A program made the position numbers and the translations under genes. Shown in pieces: positions 17,995 through 26,902 of a stretch of 64,000 bases of DNA. Every line of letters begins with the position of its first letter. Within the stretch, counting starts at the first letter, position 1. The stretch is taken from the NCBI RefSeq assembly GCF_028595325.1, contig NZ_JAQQXR010000009.1, positions 1 to 64,000 on the forward strand, written 5' to 3'. A model generated the notes under the pieces. The model was given only the letters and a program-made list of their open reading frames with translations, ran no database searches and was not told the DNA's origin. The stretch comes from Janthinobacterium fluminis (GTDB lineage: Bacteria; Pseudomonadota; Gammaproteobacteria; Burkholderiales; Burkholderiaceae_D).

Positions 17995-19620
17995 ATGCGC
18001 CTCATCCCCACACTCTGGCAAACCGCCGGCCTGGCCTTGTTGCCCCTGGCGGCGCACGCGGCGGCCGTTGACGTGCGGATTCGCCTGTCGGCGCCCGACG
18101 CGCTGGAGATCAGTTACACGCTGCCGCCACAGTGCCGCGAACTGCCCTTCCTGAAAAACGGCAGGGACGGCCAATGGCGCGCCAGTTGGCAGGCGCTCGA
18201 CGACTGCGGCGCGGCTAGCGGCGACACGCTCAGCCGCAGCGGGGACGCCTGCCCGGCGCTGCGCTTCCGCGTGCCGGCCAGCGCCGCCTTCACCGGCTAC
18301 CCCGGCGCCCTGCCTATCGACGGCGGCATCTACGTCCACACCAGCAACTACGCGCTCGGCGACGGCTGCGGTGAGGTCGCCTACCGCTTCCTGGCGCCAG
18401 GCATCGCCAGCGCCGGCCGCGCCCACCAGGGCGCCGCAGCCGCCGAGGCGGGCGGCGATACGGCGGCCCTGCTGCTGCGCGTGCCGCTGGCGCCGGGGTC
18501 CGGCCCCCTGCGCCACTTCGATGCCCGCCTCTCCGCCGAGACCGTCGCCCAGATCCGCACAGTGGCGGACGGCACCGTGTCCTTTCTGCGCGCGGCCATG
18601 CCGGACGCCGTGTACCGCCCGCCCATTCTGGCCGCCACCTGGGCCAGCGAGCCGGGTGGCCCGCGGGTGGGCGGCAGCGCCAGCGACGTGCTGCTGCTGA
18701 CCCTCTACAACTGGCCGGACCAGCCCGGTCCGGACGAACGGCGCCAACTGACGCTGCTGACGGCGCATGAATTCAGCCACCGTTTCCAGATGCGCGACGC
18801 CGTCGACGGCTATCCCGACAGCCGCCTGATCCACGAGGGCGGCGGCGAATTCCTGCGCTGGATAAGCTCGCTGCAACAGGGCTGGTTGACGCCCGAGCAG
18901 GCGGCCGGGGACCTCGACAACGCGCTGGCTCAGTGCATGCTCTACACCGAAGGGAAAAGCTGGCGTGCCCTGTCGCCCCGCGCCATCGGCGCCAACCGCC
19001 TCGAATACCATTGCGGCCTGCCCGCCTACGTGTACGCCCTGGCCGCGCGCCAGGGCAAAGGCAGCGCGCTGGCGCGCGTCAACGACTTCTACAAGGCGCT
19101 CAGGCAGGGCAAGACACCGGACTTCGGCCACGCGCTCGAATGCGCCGGCGCCCCGCAATGCCAGGCCCGCTGGTTGCCGCAATTGCTGGGCGCGGATGCA
19201 CCGATGGATGCGCAGTGGCGCGCGCTGCTGCGAACCAGCGGCCTGGCGACGGCGCGCCCGGCCACCGGGGAGCAGCGCGACGCGATGATGCTCAAGGCCC
19301 TGGGCAAGCTGATGGCGGAAGATTGCGCCGGCCGCAGCAGCATGACCCCGATGCGCGATGGCGTCCTGCTCGATGGCATGAGTGTCTGCAAAACCATGCG
19401 CAGCGACGCCGACGTGCGGCGGATCGAAACGCTGCCCGTATTTGGCGACGCGCAGGCGCTGCCCGCGATGGCCGCAGCCTGCGCCGCACGCCATGAAGTC
19501 AGGCTCGGCATGAAAAACGGCGACACCCTGGCCGTTCCCTGCTCCACACCCTATCTGGCGAACCGGGAGTTCTACGGCGTTGACATGGAAAAGGTGCTGG
19601 CCAGGCTGCTGAACGAATGA
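17995..19620 (+). CDS. Secreted zinc metallopeptidase-like protein (HExxH)
   Basis: A 541-residue exported protein. The ATG at 17995 gives a clean signal peptide (LWQTAGLALLPLAAHAA). An in-frame ATG at 17932 would add 21 residues and hide it. The zinc motif HEFSH is at 258-262, with candidate third ligands E281 or E285 in IHEGGGEFLRW, as in gluzincins. Six or more Cys suggest disulfides in the periplasm or outside. I do not recognise the family beyond the gluzincin pattern. It is followed by a GyrI-like gene in the same direction. Confidence 0.6.
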   Translation: MRLIPTLWQTAGLALLPLAAHAAAVDVRIRLSAPDALEISYTLPPQCRELPFLKNGRDGQWRASWQALDDCGAASGDTLSRSGDACPALRFRVPASAAFTGYPGALPIDGGIYVHTSNYALGDGCGEVAYRFLAPGIASAGRAHQGAAAAEAGGDTAALLLRVPLAPGSGPLRHFDARLSAETVAQIRTVADGTVSFLRAAMPDAVYRPPILAATWASEPGGPRVGGSASDVLLLTLYNWPDQPGPDERRQLTLLTAHEFSHRFQMRDAVDGYPDSRLIHEGGGEFLRWISSLQQGWLTPEQAAGDLDNALAQCMLYTEGKSWRALSPRAIGANRLEYHCGLPAYVYALAARQGKGSALARVNDFYKALRQGKTPDFGHALECAGAPQCQARWLPQLLGADAPMDAQWRALLRTSGLATARPATGEQRDAMMLKALGKLMAEDCAGRSSMTPMRDGVLLDGMSVCKTMRSDADVRRIETLPVFGDAQALPAMAAACAARHEVRLGMKNGDTLAVPCSTPYLANREFYGVDMEKVLARLLNE

Positions 19621-19662
19621 ACAATCAAGAACCGTTTCCATCTTGCCACCCACAGGAACACC

Positions 19663-20277
19663 ATGCAAAAAATTGACTTCAAGAAGCAGCTTAAACATCT
19701 GTACCAGCCGCCGGTGGGGCAAATCGTCGAGGTCGACGTGCCCGAATTGTCCTATCTGATGATCGACGGCGCGGGCGACCCCAACACCTCGCCCGGCTAC
19801 GCGCCGGCGGTCGAGGCCCTGTACGGGCTTTCCTACACACTGAAATTCATGCTGAAAAAAGGGCCGCAGGCGATCGACTACGCCGTCATGCCGCTGGAGG
19901 GGCTGTGGTGGGCCGATGACATGGCCAGCTTCACCACGCTCGACAAAAGCAACTGGAAGTGGACATTGATGATCATGCAGCCGCCCTTCATCAGCGCCGC
20001 GCTGGTCGAGGAAGCCAGCGCCGCGCTGAAAAAGAAGAAAAATCCCGCCGCCCTGGTCGAGGTGCGTTTCGCAGCGCTGAACGAAGGCAAGGTGGCGCAA
20101 ACCATGCACATCGGGCCGTTTTCCGAGGAAGGGCCGACCATAGAGCGGCTGCACCAGTTCATCGCCGACGGCGGCCGCCAACGTTCCGGCAAACACCACG
20201 AAATCTACCTGAGCGACATCCGCAGAGCCGACCCGAAGAACTGGAAAACCGTGATCCGCCACCCTATCGCCGAGTAA
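19663..20277 (+). CDS. GyrI-like small-molecule binding domain protein
   Basis: A 204-residue soluble protein that looks like a stand-alone GyrI-like (SHS2 superfamily) domain without a DNA-binding part. Visible features are LSYLMIDGAGDPNTS, VEALYGLSYTLKFMLKK, PLEGLWW and MHIGPFSEEGPTIERLH. Such proteins bind or hydrolyse small hydrophobic compounds. AGGA lies seven bases before the ATG. The gene is complete and lies 42 bases after the metallopeptidase gene. Confidence 0.75.
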   Translation: MQKIDFKKQLKHLYQPPVGQIVEVDVPELSYLMIDGAGDPNTSPGYAPAVEALYGLSYTLKFMLKKGPQAIDYAVMPLEGLWWADDMASFTTLDKSNWKWTLMIMQPPFISAALVEEASAALKKKKNPAALVEVRFAALNEGKVAQTMHIGPFSEEGPTIERLHQFIADGGRQRSGKHHEIYLSDIRRADPKNWKTVIRHPIAE

Positions 20278-20283
20278 AACCGC

Positions 20284-21270
20284 TCAAGCCTTGAACACCT
20301 CTTCCAGCGTCGCGGCGCCGACAAAGGCGTCGGACCATGCAAGCAACTGCGCCGCCGTACCTTGCGCAAGGCGTTGCTCTATCGGCGCCGGCAAGGCGCC
20401 GAAGCGCCGCTTCAACAACTGCGTCAAGAGCAGCAATTGCCCTTCGCGCAAGCCTTCCTGATGCCCTTCCCGATGTCCTTCCTGGCGCCCCTCCTGACGT
20501 CCTTGCTTGCGGCCGTCGTCCCGGGCAATGCGTTCAAACGATGAGATGTAAGGCATAACGCGGCTCCTTTCCATTTCCCCGATGCGCTGCCTGAGCTGCC
20601 GCTCCAGCGGCATGGGCAGGCGCATCATCCAGTCGATCACCATCAACAAATCAATGATAGCCTGCCTGTCCCATTGGCGCTGAAGCAGTAGTGTGAGCAA
20701 GCGCCACTTCTCGGCGGCGCGCCGCTGCGTATCGCCTTTGGTTTGGCGCGCCGACAGGTGGGCCGCGGTGAGCAGCGCGAAGGGATTGGGGTCGTCCGGC
20801 AACTGTTCGAGGCGGCCGGCGAAGTCGCTCAGTTTGACGACGGGAAACGTGATGCCCATCCGGCAGCCGAGCCGCTGGTAGGCGTAGCCATCGGGCCGCC
20901 AGCCGGCGCTGTCGTCGGCCAGCAGCGCCAGACTGGCGACGGGCTGGCGGTAGTGGTCGAAAATGCGGTAGTTGTAGACGAACATGCGCTCGGCGAAGCC
21001 CGGGTCGCGCCGCCCCTGCACCTCCAGATGCAGCAACAGCCATTGCGCACTGCCGTCGCGCAAGGTCAGCCGCACCAGTTTGTCGGCCAGGCGCTTGCCC
21101 AGCGCGGCGTCGCGCGCCACCTGGGCCAGTTCCTGCTCAAGAAAAACATGGCCGCGGGACCAGTCGATCTCCGCGTGGGCCTGCGGAAAATAGAATGCCA
21201 TGAACGCGGGGAAATACCGCGTCACGGCATCTTTCCAGGGCGTGTCGTAATCGTCGCGGGGCGTGGCCAT
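20284..21270 (-). CDS. Rpn family nuclease/DUF4351 protein
   Basis: A 328-residue protein of the Rpn (PD-(D/E)XK, formerly transposase-like YhgA) group. The N-terminal half has the segments FYFPQAHAEIDW, LVRLTLRDG and LLHLEVQGRRDPGFAERMF, with nuclease-type acidic residues. A charged repeat follows (about 258-280, units of QEGHREG), and the C-terminus is DUF4351 (GTAAQLLAWSDAF). The ATG at 21270 is preferred over an in-frame TTG at 21285. Its stop is seven bases from the convergent GyrI-like gene. Rpn proteins promote recA-independent recombination; nothing else mobile is nearby. Confidence 0.75.
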   Translation of the reverse strand: MATPRDDYDTPWKDAVTRYFPAFMAFYFPQAHAEIDWSRGHVFLEQELAQVARDAALGKRLADKLVRLTLRDGSAQWLLLHLEVQGRRDPGFAERMFVYNYRIFDHYRQPVASLALLADDSAGWRPDGYAYQRLGCRMGITFPVVKLSDFAGRLEQLPDDPNPFALLTAAHLSARQTKGDTQRRAAEKWRLLTLLLQRQWDRQAIIDLLMVIDWMMRLPMPLERQLRQRIGEMERSRVMPYISSFERIARDDGRKQGRQEGRQEGHREGHQEGLREGQLLLLTQLLKRRFGALPAPIEQRLAQGTAAQLLAWSDAFVGAATLEEVFKA

Positions 21271-21363
21271 GGCCCAGTGTAGCAAGACGGCCGGGCGGCG
21301 CCGCCGACTGGCGCAAAGCCAAGGCGGCGGAAGTCAAGGCATGCCCGGCGCCGCCGGCCTTGC

Positions 21364-21819
21364 TCAGGGATAGCGGCGCATCAGGAATTCGGCCACGCAA
21401 ACGGGCTTGTCGCCGCCCTCGCGCTCGATCGCCACGCCCCAGTCGATTTGCGCGCCGTCGGCCAGGTCCTGCACCGCCAGTATCGTCAGGCGCGCGCGCA
21501 GGCGGCTGCCGACCGGCACCGGCGCCGGAAAGCGCACCTTGTTCAAGCCGTAGTTGATGGCCATGCCGACGTCGACCAGGCGCAGCGCGTTCTGCAACAT
21601 CGCCGGCACCATTGCCAGCGTCAGGAAGCCGTGCGCGACCGTCGTGCCGTAAGGCGATTCGCGCCGGCAGCGTTCCGCGTCGACGTGTATCCACTGGTGG
21701 TCGTTGGTGGCGTCGGCGAAGGTGTCGATGCGCTGTTGCGTGATCTCGACCCAGTCCGACAAGGCCACCTCCTGCCCGACCAGGGCCCTGGTTTCAGCCA
21801 GGTCGGCGATCTCACGCAC
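21364..21819 (-). CDS. MaoC family acyl dehydratase (second of a pair)
   Basis: A 151-residue hotdog-fold hydratase. The catalytic Asp/His motif is in FADATNDHQWIHVD. The middle segment SPYGTTVAHGFLTLAMVP is typical of the family. The GTG at 21819 overlaps the stop of the upstream MaoC gene by eight bases. The last gene of the acyl-CoA operon that starts at 24646. It may work alone as a homodimer or as a heteromer with its neighbour. Confidence 0.8.
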   Translation of the reverse strand: MREIADLAETRALVGQEVALSDWVEITQQRIDTFADATNDHQWIHVDAERCRRESPYGTTVAHGFLTLAMVPAMLQNALRLVDVGMAINYGLNKVRFPAPVPVGSRLRARLTILAVQDLADGAQIDWGVAIEREGGDKPVCVAEFLMRRYP

Positions 21820-22288
21820 GGCCGGCCTCCGCCTCGGGACGGCGGCGGAACATGCCCATGCCCTCGACCGTGGCGACCACTTCGCCGTGCTGGTTGCTGG
21901 CCTGCCACAGCGAGACGACGACGCCGCGGTCCGGCTTGGACGTCGACGGCCGCACTTCCTTGGTGATGTAGGCGACGCTGAGGGTGTCGCCGGCGCGCAC
22001 CGGCTTGATCCAGCGCACGCAGTCGAGGCCGGGCGAACCCATGCTCGACGACGCCCCCAGCACGCCGTCAACGACCATGCGCATCATCATGCTGCAGGTG
22101 TGCCAGCCGCTGGCGATGACGCCGCCGAAGATCGACTGCGCCGCCGCCTCGTGGTCGATGTGGAAAGGCTGCGGGTCGAACTGGCTGGCGAAGGCGATGA
22201 TCTCCTCCTCCGTCACGAGGCGGCTGCCGACGTCGATCTGCTGGCCGACAAAGAAATCCTCGAAATACATGTGGCGTTGACTGGTCAT
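21812..22288 (-). CDS. MaoC family acyl dehydratase (first of a pair)
   Basis: A 158-residue hotdog-fold protein with FASQFDPQPFHIDHEAA (active-site Asp and His) and IFGGVIASGWHTCSMMMRM. It hydrates enoyl-CoA esters in the cytoplasm. The stop overlaps the next MaoC gene, and the dehydrogenase gene ends 18 bases upstream. Two adjacent MaoC genes beside two dehydrogenase genes recall heteromeric steroid/isoprenoid side-chain enzymes; the substrate is unknown. Confidence 0.8.
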   Translation of the reverse strand: MTSQRHMYFEDFFVGQQIDVGSRLVTEEEIIAFASQFDPQPFHIDHEAAAQSIFGGVIASGWHTCSMMMRMVVDGVLGASSSMGSPGLDCVRWIKPVRAGDTLSVAYITKEVRPSTSKPDRGVVVSLWQASNQHGEVVATVEGMGMFRRRPEAEAGRA

Positions 22289-22306
22289 GTGTGGTTTTCC
22301 GCGCCT

Positions 22307-23446
22307 TCAGGCGCCCTGTTGAAAGCCCGGCTGGGCGATGAAACGCTGCAGATGGTGGTCGGCGTCGCCCAGGGTCAGCTCGATCGCCGTCAGGCGCTTG
22401 AAGTGGTGGGCGGCTGGCAGCTCGTCGGTCACGCCCATGCCGCCGTGCAGCTGCACGGCCTGCTGGCCGACGAACTTCAGCGCCTGGCCGACGCGCGCCT
22501 TGGCCGCCGACACGACGCGGCGGCGCTCCACCGCATCGTCCGAGGCCACCTTGACGGCGGCCAGCAGCGCCATCGAACGGGCCTGCTCCAGGTGGATGAA
22601 CATGTCGGCCATGCGGTGCTGCAGCGCCTGGAACTTGCCGATCGGCGCGCCGAACTGCGTGCGCGTCTTCAGGTACTCCAGCGTCACGGCGAACAGCGCA
22701 TCCATCGCGCCGACGGCCTCGGCGCACAGCAGCGTGGCGCCGTAGTCGGCCGCCGCGTCGAGGATGTCCCAGCCGGCGCCGGCGCCGCCGAGCAGGCTGG
22801 CCGCCGGCAGCGCCACGCCGGAGAACGTCACGGTGGCGGCGCGCTGGCCGTCGATCGTGCGGTAGTCGCGCACGCCGACGCCGGGCGCGTCGGCCGGCAC
22901 GACGAACAGCGAAATGCCGGCCGTGTCGCGCTGGCCGCCGCCGCTGCGCGCCGAGACGATCAGGGCGCCGGCCTGGGCGCCGTGGACGACGACGCTCTTC
23001 GTGCCGTCGAGGCGATAGCCGGCGCCGTCCGGCGTGGCGCGGGTGGCGATGTCGAACAGCTCGTGGCCGGCCTGGCGCTCGCCCAGCGCGCAGGCCAGCT
23101 TCAGCGTGCCGCCGGCGACCCGCTCCAGCAAGGCCGCGTGGCCGCCGGCCAGGCGCAGGAACTCGGCGCCCAGCACCGTCGCCAGGTAGGGCTCGACGAC
23201 GAGGCCGCGGCCCAGCTCCTGCATCACCAGCAGCATGTCGACGGCGCTGCCGCTGAAGCCGCCCTGCGCCTCCGGCACCGGCAGCGCCGTCATGCCCAGC
23301 TCGGCCAGCGTGGCCCAGGCGGCCTCGCTGACGCCGGCGGCGGAATGGATGATCTGCCGGCGCGCCTCGAAGGCGTAATCCTTATCGACCCAGCGGCGCA
23401 GCGCGTCGGCGAATTGCTGTTGCTCTTGCGTGAAAGTGAAATCCAT
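22307..23446 (-). CDS. Acyl-CoA dehydrogenase, probable partner subunit
   Basis: A 379-residue acyl-CoA dehydrogenase family protein beginning MDFTFTQEQQQFADALR. The central KLACALGERQ and the motif TRTQFGAPIGKFQALQHRMADM are visible. The C-terminal LHGGMGVTDELPAAHHFKR replaces the more common HGGIGFT form. Conserved residues are fewer than in the neighbour at 23456, which suggests a non-identical subunit of a heterotetramer. It starts nine bases after the neighbour's stop. Confidence 0.8.
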   Translation of the reverse strand: MDFTFTQEQQQFADALRRWVDKDYAFEARRQIIHSAAGVSEAAWATLAELGMTALPVPEAQGGFSGSAVDMLLVMQELGRGLVVEPYLATVLGAEFLRLAGGHAALLERVAGGTLKLACALGERQAGHELFDIATRATPDGAGYRLDGTKSVVVHGAQAGALIVSARSGGGQRDTAGISLFVVPADAPGVGVRDYRTIDGQRAATVTFSGVALPAASLLGGAGAGWDILDAAADYGATLLCAEAVGAMDALFAVTLEYLKTRTQFGAPIGKFQALQHRMADMFIHLEQARSMALLAAVKVASDDAVERRRVVSAAKARVGQALKFVGQQAVQLHGGMGVTDELPAAHHFKRLTAIELTLGDADHHLQRFIAQPGFQQGA

Positions 23447-23455
23447 GTCGTCCCC

Positions 23456-24646
23456 TCACAGGCCCAGAATCATCTGGGTAATGATATTTTTCTGAATCTC
23501 GTTCGAGCCGCCGTAAATCGAGGTCTTGCGGTAATTGAAGTAATAGGCGGCCAGCGGCGCGGCGGCATCGTCGCCGGCGGCGCTGTGCGCGGCGGCGCCG
23601 TGCAGATACGCCGGATCGAAAGGCAGCCCCTGCGGGCCGGCCGCCTCCAGCATCAGCTCGGTGAGCTGCTGCTGGATCTCCGAGCCGCGCACCTTCAGCA
23701 TCGACGCCTGCGGCCCCGGCCCCTTGTCCTCCCCGGCGATCACGCGCAACACCGTCATCTCCAGCGCCATCAACTCGATTTCCAGCGTGGCCACCTTGGC
23801 GGCGAACAGCGGATCGTCGAGCAGCGGCTTGCCGTGCTTCGGCCGCGCCATCGCCAGCTCCTTCAACAACAGCAGCTCGCGGCGCGAGCGGCCGACGGCG
23901 GCGATGCCGGTGCGCTCGTGTCCGAGCAAATACTTGGCGTAAGTCCAGCCGCGGTTCTCCTGGCCCACCAGATTCTGCACCGGCACCCTGACATTATCGA
24001 AGAACACCTCATTGACCTCATGGTCCTCGTCGAGCATGATGATCGGCCGCACGGTGATGCCCGGCGTGCGCATATCGATCAACAGGAAAGAGATGCCCTC
24101 CTGCTTGCGCACGCCGCCATCGGTGCGCACCAGGCAGAAAATCATGTCGGCGTGCTGGCCCAGCGTGGTCCAGGTCTTCTGGCCGTTGACGACATAGACG
24201 TCGCCGTCGCGCTCGGCCGTCGTCTTCAGCGAGGCCAGGTCGGAGCCGGCGCCCGGCTCGGAGTAACCCTGGCACCACCAATCCTCGCAACTGAGAATGC
24301 GCGGCAAATAATACGCCTTCTGCGCGTCGTTGCCGAACGCCATGATGACCGGCGCCACCATATTGATGCCGAAGGGCAGGATGGGCGGCGTGCCGGCGCG
24401 GGCGCATTCATCTTCCCATATATGCCGCTGCACCGCGTTCCAGCCGGTGCCGCCGTACTCGACCGGCCAGCCTGGCGCGGCCCAACCCTGGCCGGCGACA
24501 ATCCGGTGCCAGCGCACGATATCGTCTTTCGACAAACGCAAATGCCGGCGCACCTTTTGCTGCAACTGCGCCGGCAAATTGGCATCGAGGAAGGCGCGCA
24601 CCGTATCGCGGAACGCCGCATCCTCGGCGGTATAGTTCAAATCCAT
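23456..24646 (-). CDS. Acyl-CoA dehydrogenase, first gene of the MaoC operon
   Basis: A 396-residue flavoenzyme. The ATG at 24646 is chosen because AAGGAGA lies six bases upstream; the frame stays open to 24682. Visible signatures are CQGYSEPGAGSDLASLKT, VNGQKTWTTLGQHADM, NRGWTYAKYLLGHERT and a C-terminal IYGGSNEIQKNII. In that last motif the position of the usual catalytic Glu (YEGT) is Gly. The base may therefore sit elsewhere, as in several short/branched and steroid-type enzymes. It heads an operon with a second dehydrogenase and two MaoC proteins. Confidence 0.82.
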   Translation of the reverse strand: MDLNYTAEDAAFRDTVRAFLDANLPAQLQQKVRRHLRLSKDDIVRWHRIVAGQGWAAPGWPVEYGGTGWNAVQRHIWEDECARAGTPPILPFGINMVAPVIMAFGNDAQKAYYLPRILSCEDWWCQGYSEPGAGSDLASLKTTAERDGDVYVVNGQKTWTTLGQHADMIFCLVRTDGGVRKQEGISFLLIDMRTPGITVRPIIMLDEDHEVNEVFFDNVRVPVQNLVGQENRGWTYAKYLLGHERTGIAAVGRSRRELLLLKELAMARPKHGKPLLDDPLFAAKVATLEIELMALEMTVLRVIAGEDKGPGPQASMLKVRGSEIQQQLTELMLEAAGPQGLPFDPAYLHGAAAHSAAGDDAAAPLAAYYFNYRKTSIYGGSNEIQKNIITQMILGL

Positions 24647-24733
24647 GCTGTCTCCTTTTTTTATTGCCATCCAAAAAAGCACGACCGTTCACAAGGATTG
24701 TACCGCAAAAAAAACCGCGCGAATGACGTAAAC

Positions 24734-24801
24734 AAAAAAACATCGGGGTCGGCCCCGGTCTGTTCCCTGAAGCGGGCAACAGACCGGGGCCGACCCCGAT
24801 G
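24734..24801 (-). terminator. Perfect 24-bp inverted repeat with U-run; terminator of the metalloprotease gene
   Basis: Arms 24741-24764 and 24778-24801 are perfectly complementary over 24 bases (core GGGGTCGGCCCCGGTC), with a 13-base loop. Seven A on the left (24734-24740) give a U-run for leftward transcription from 26742. The size and the ggggtcgg core resemble the dispersed repeats seen elsewhere in this window. Confidence 0.75.
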
Positions 24802-24822
24802 CGGCGATGCGCCGGAACCTTC

Positions 24823-26742
24823 CTACTTGGCGGTCACGACGATGTTCATGCCCTTGCTGGCGCTCTGCCCGCGTGAATCGGTCACCTTCAGCACGGCCTC
24901 GAAGGTGCCCACTTTCGTGTAACTGTGGCTGGCGTTGACGCCGCTGGCGCCCGCCGTGCCGTCGCCGAAGCTCCACTGGTAGGACGCGATCTGCGCGCCG
25001 CTGGCCGTCGAGGCGGCGCCGCTGAAGCTCACCGCCAAGGCCGCCTTACCGGCGCTGACGCTGGCCTTGGGTGCGGCCACCGGCGGCGCGAAGACCACCA
25101 GCGCCGCCGTGCCGGCGATGCTGTACTGGCCAATGCTGCCATAGTTGCTGTAACCGGTCTTCAGCGGCTCGCCGTAGCCGGCCCCTTTGACGCTCAGGTA
25201 ATAGGTGCCGGCCTGCGCCAGATTGACGCTGAGGCTGGCGTTCAGCTCGGCCGTCGGGTTCGCGCTGGCCAGCAGTTTGCCGCTGGCGTCGAACAGTTGC
25301 AGCGCGATATCGACGTTGGCGCCCAGCGCGGCCGCAGTCGCCTTCAGATTCAGCGCGCCGGCGCCGGCCACGAAGCTGAACATATCGGTGTCGCCCGGCG
25401 CCTCGATGACGCCGGCGGCGCTCAGATTGGACAGGCCATTGGCGCTCTTGCCCAGCAGCGCCGTCGCCGTTGCCAGGGTGTTGCCGTGGTCGTCGGCGCG
25501 CGGCTTGAGACCTTGACGCGCCATCACCGCATAGGCATCTTCCTTGTTGTTGGCGCCGCTGTACTCACCCTTCGACCACTGCGTCAGGTTCTTGTAGTAG
25601 CTCACGCCCATGATGGGCGCCCAGCCGGTGACGCCGTCGCCCTGCCCGCCGTAATAGGCGCCGGCGGCGCTGCCCTGGTGCTGCAGGCCCAGCGTGTGGC
25701 CGGCCTCGTGGGCGACGCATTCGCCGATCGGCTTTTCACTATTGGCCAGGTTATTCGGGAAGCAAAACGCCGGCGCCGCGTTGGCGGCGAATTTGGCGAA
25801 GGAATTCAGGTAGGCATAGCCGCCCGCCCCGCTCGATTGCGGCGTGATCAGCACGGTCGCGCCGATCTTGCCCAACGTGACGGCCGGCGCCTCGGTGGTG
25901 ACGTCGACGTCGAACGCCGCGTAGTCTTCGGCCACGCGCTGCCACACTTTCTGGATCAGCAGGCGCTCGGCGTCGCTGAAGGTCGCGGGCACGCCGTCGA
26001 GCGAGAACGCGGGGTAGTTGCCTTGGCCGTTGAAGTCCAGGAAGAGCACGCGGGTGGAGTCGGGCCTGGTGTGCAGCTTGAAGGTCTGATCGAGCGGAAA
26101 CGGCGTCGCCGTCGTCGTGCCCGTGGCCGTCGCGCCGGCGATGGCGCCGGCGGCCGTCGCGCCGCTGCCTTCGTCGATGTGGACGATGCGGCCTTTGCGG
26201 TCCAGATGCACGCTGGGGTCCGTGAGCAGCAATTGGCTCAGCGCCTGCGTCGTCATGCCATACCAGCTGGCGACGGGAGCCAGGTCGGCGCCCAGCAGGT
26301 CGATGGCACGCTGGCCGGACGAGAACTCGGCCAGCTGGATGCGCGCGAACGGCGCGTTGTCGGTTGAGCCTGCGGCGCTGACTGGCACGAAGTCGGCCGG
26401 CATTTCCATTTTTTCATAGACGGCCAGGGTCGCCTTGCGCAGCGCCAGCGCCTGCGCCGATTCCACGCCGGCCTGCGCCTCTTGCCGGGCCGGCGCGGCG
26501 GCGTCCGGCGCGGCAAATGGCGACAGTGCCTGCGTCGCTGCAAGGCCGGCGCGCGGCGGCGCGGCGGCCGGCGCGGTTGGCGCCGCAGCCAGCGGCGCGG
26601 CGGCGCCCGCCGGCTCGGCCGGGCCGGCCAGCGCCAGCACGCCTGCGCCGGCAAGAACAGCCACGGCGCCGGCAAGAACATAGACGCCGGCGCGGCCGCC
26701 GCGTTTGTCATTGGAAGGTTGATGCGGGTGATGCTTGTTCAT
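24823..26742 (-). CDS. Secreted metalloprotease with PKD domain, under a c-di-GMP riboswitch
   Basis: A 639-residue exported protein. The N-terminus is basic with one helix (about 18-42), then an Ala/Pro-rich linker and a propeptide-like region. A metzincin-type zinc site HEAGHTLGLQH lies at 345-355 with a Met-turn-like APIMGVSY near 380. A prepeptidase C-terminal-like beta domain follows (about 425-540). A PKD domain closes the protein (about 555-637, YQWSFGDGT and HSYTKVGTFEAVLKV). It probably acts outside the cell on surface proteins or host and environmental protein. A c-di-GMP-I riboswitch (26903-26988) and promoter lie upstream. GGAG sits nine bases before the ATG. Confidence 0.8.
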   Translation of the reverse strand: MNKHHPHQPSNDKRGGRAGVYVLAGAVAVLAGAGVLALAGPAEPAGAAAPLAAAPTAPAAAPPRAGLAATQALSPFAAPDAAAPARQEAQAGVESAQALALRKATLAVYEKMEMPADFVPVSAAGSTDNAPFARIQLAEFSSGQRAIDLLGADLAPVASWYGMTTQALSQLLLTDPSVHLDRKGRIVHIDEGSGATAAGAIAGATATGTTTATPFPLDQTFKLHTRPDSTRVLFLDFNGQGNYPAFSLDGVPATFSDAERLLIQKVWQRVAEDYAAFDVDVTTEAPAVTLGKIGATVLITPQSSGAGGYAYLNSFAKFAANAAPAFCFPNNLANSEKPIGECVAHEAGHTLGLQHQGSAAGAYYGGQGDGVTGWAPIMGVSYYKNLTQWSKGEYSGANNKEDAYAVMARQGLKPRADDHGNTLATATALLGKSANGLSNLSAAGVIEAPGDTDMFSFVAGAGALNLKATAAALGANVDIALQLFDASGKLLASANPTAELNASLSVNLAQAGTYYLSVKGAGYGEPLKTGYSNYGSIGQYSIAGTAALVVFAPPVAAPKASVSAGKAALAVSFSGAASTASGAQIASYQWSFGDGTAGASGVNASHSYTKVGTFEAVLKVTDSRGQSASKGMNIVVTAK

Positions 26743-26798
26743 CGCGGTTTCTCCACTGCTCGATTGATAGGAATAGACAACTCAAGCGCGGCGGCGCT

Positions 26799-26840
26799 TC
26801 AGGCGGCGGAGAAAGGGGCGAGGGGGTGCGTTGTGTGCAT
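26799..26840 (-). CDS. Possible 13-codon leader ORF between riboswitch and protease gene
   Basis: An ATG at 26840 follows a perfect AAAGGAG (26848-26854) by seven bases and opens a 13-residue frame, MHTTHPLAPFSAA. It ends 56 bases before the protease start, in another frame. The Shine-Dalgarno is inside a hairpin (arms 26850-26856 and 26867-26873), which fits translational control by the riboswitch upstream. It could be a leader peptide or a fortuitous ORF. Confidence 0.4.
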   Translation of the reverse strand: MHTTHPLAPFSAA

Positions 26841-26902
26841 ATTGGATCTCCTTTGTCGCTTCGTAAACAAAGGGCTGCGCGGTCGCTGCGGAGCGTCTTG
26901 CT

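Noticed and set aside
20284..21270. Rpn/DUF4351 gene as an insertion sequence
   Set aside because: No terminal repeats or target duplications are seen around it; the family is nuclease-like and usually immobile.
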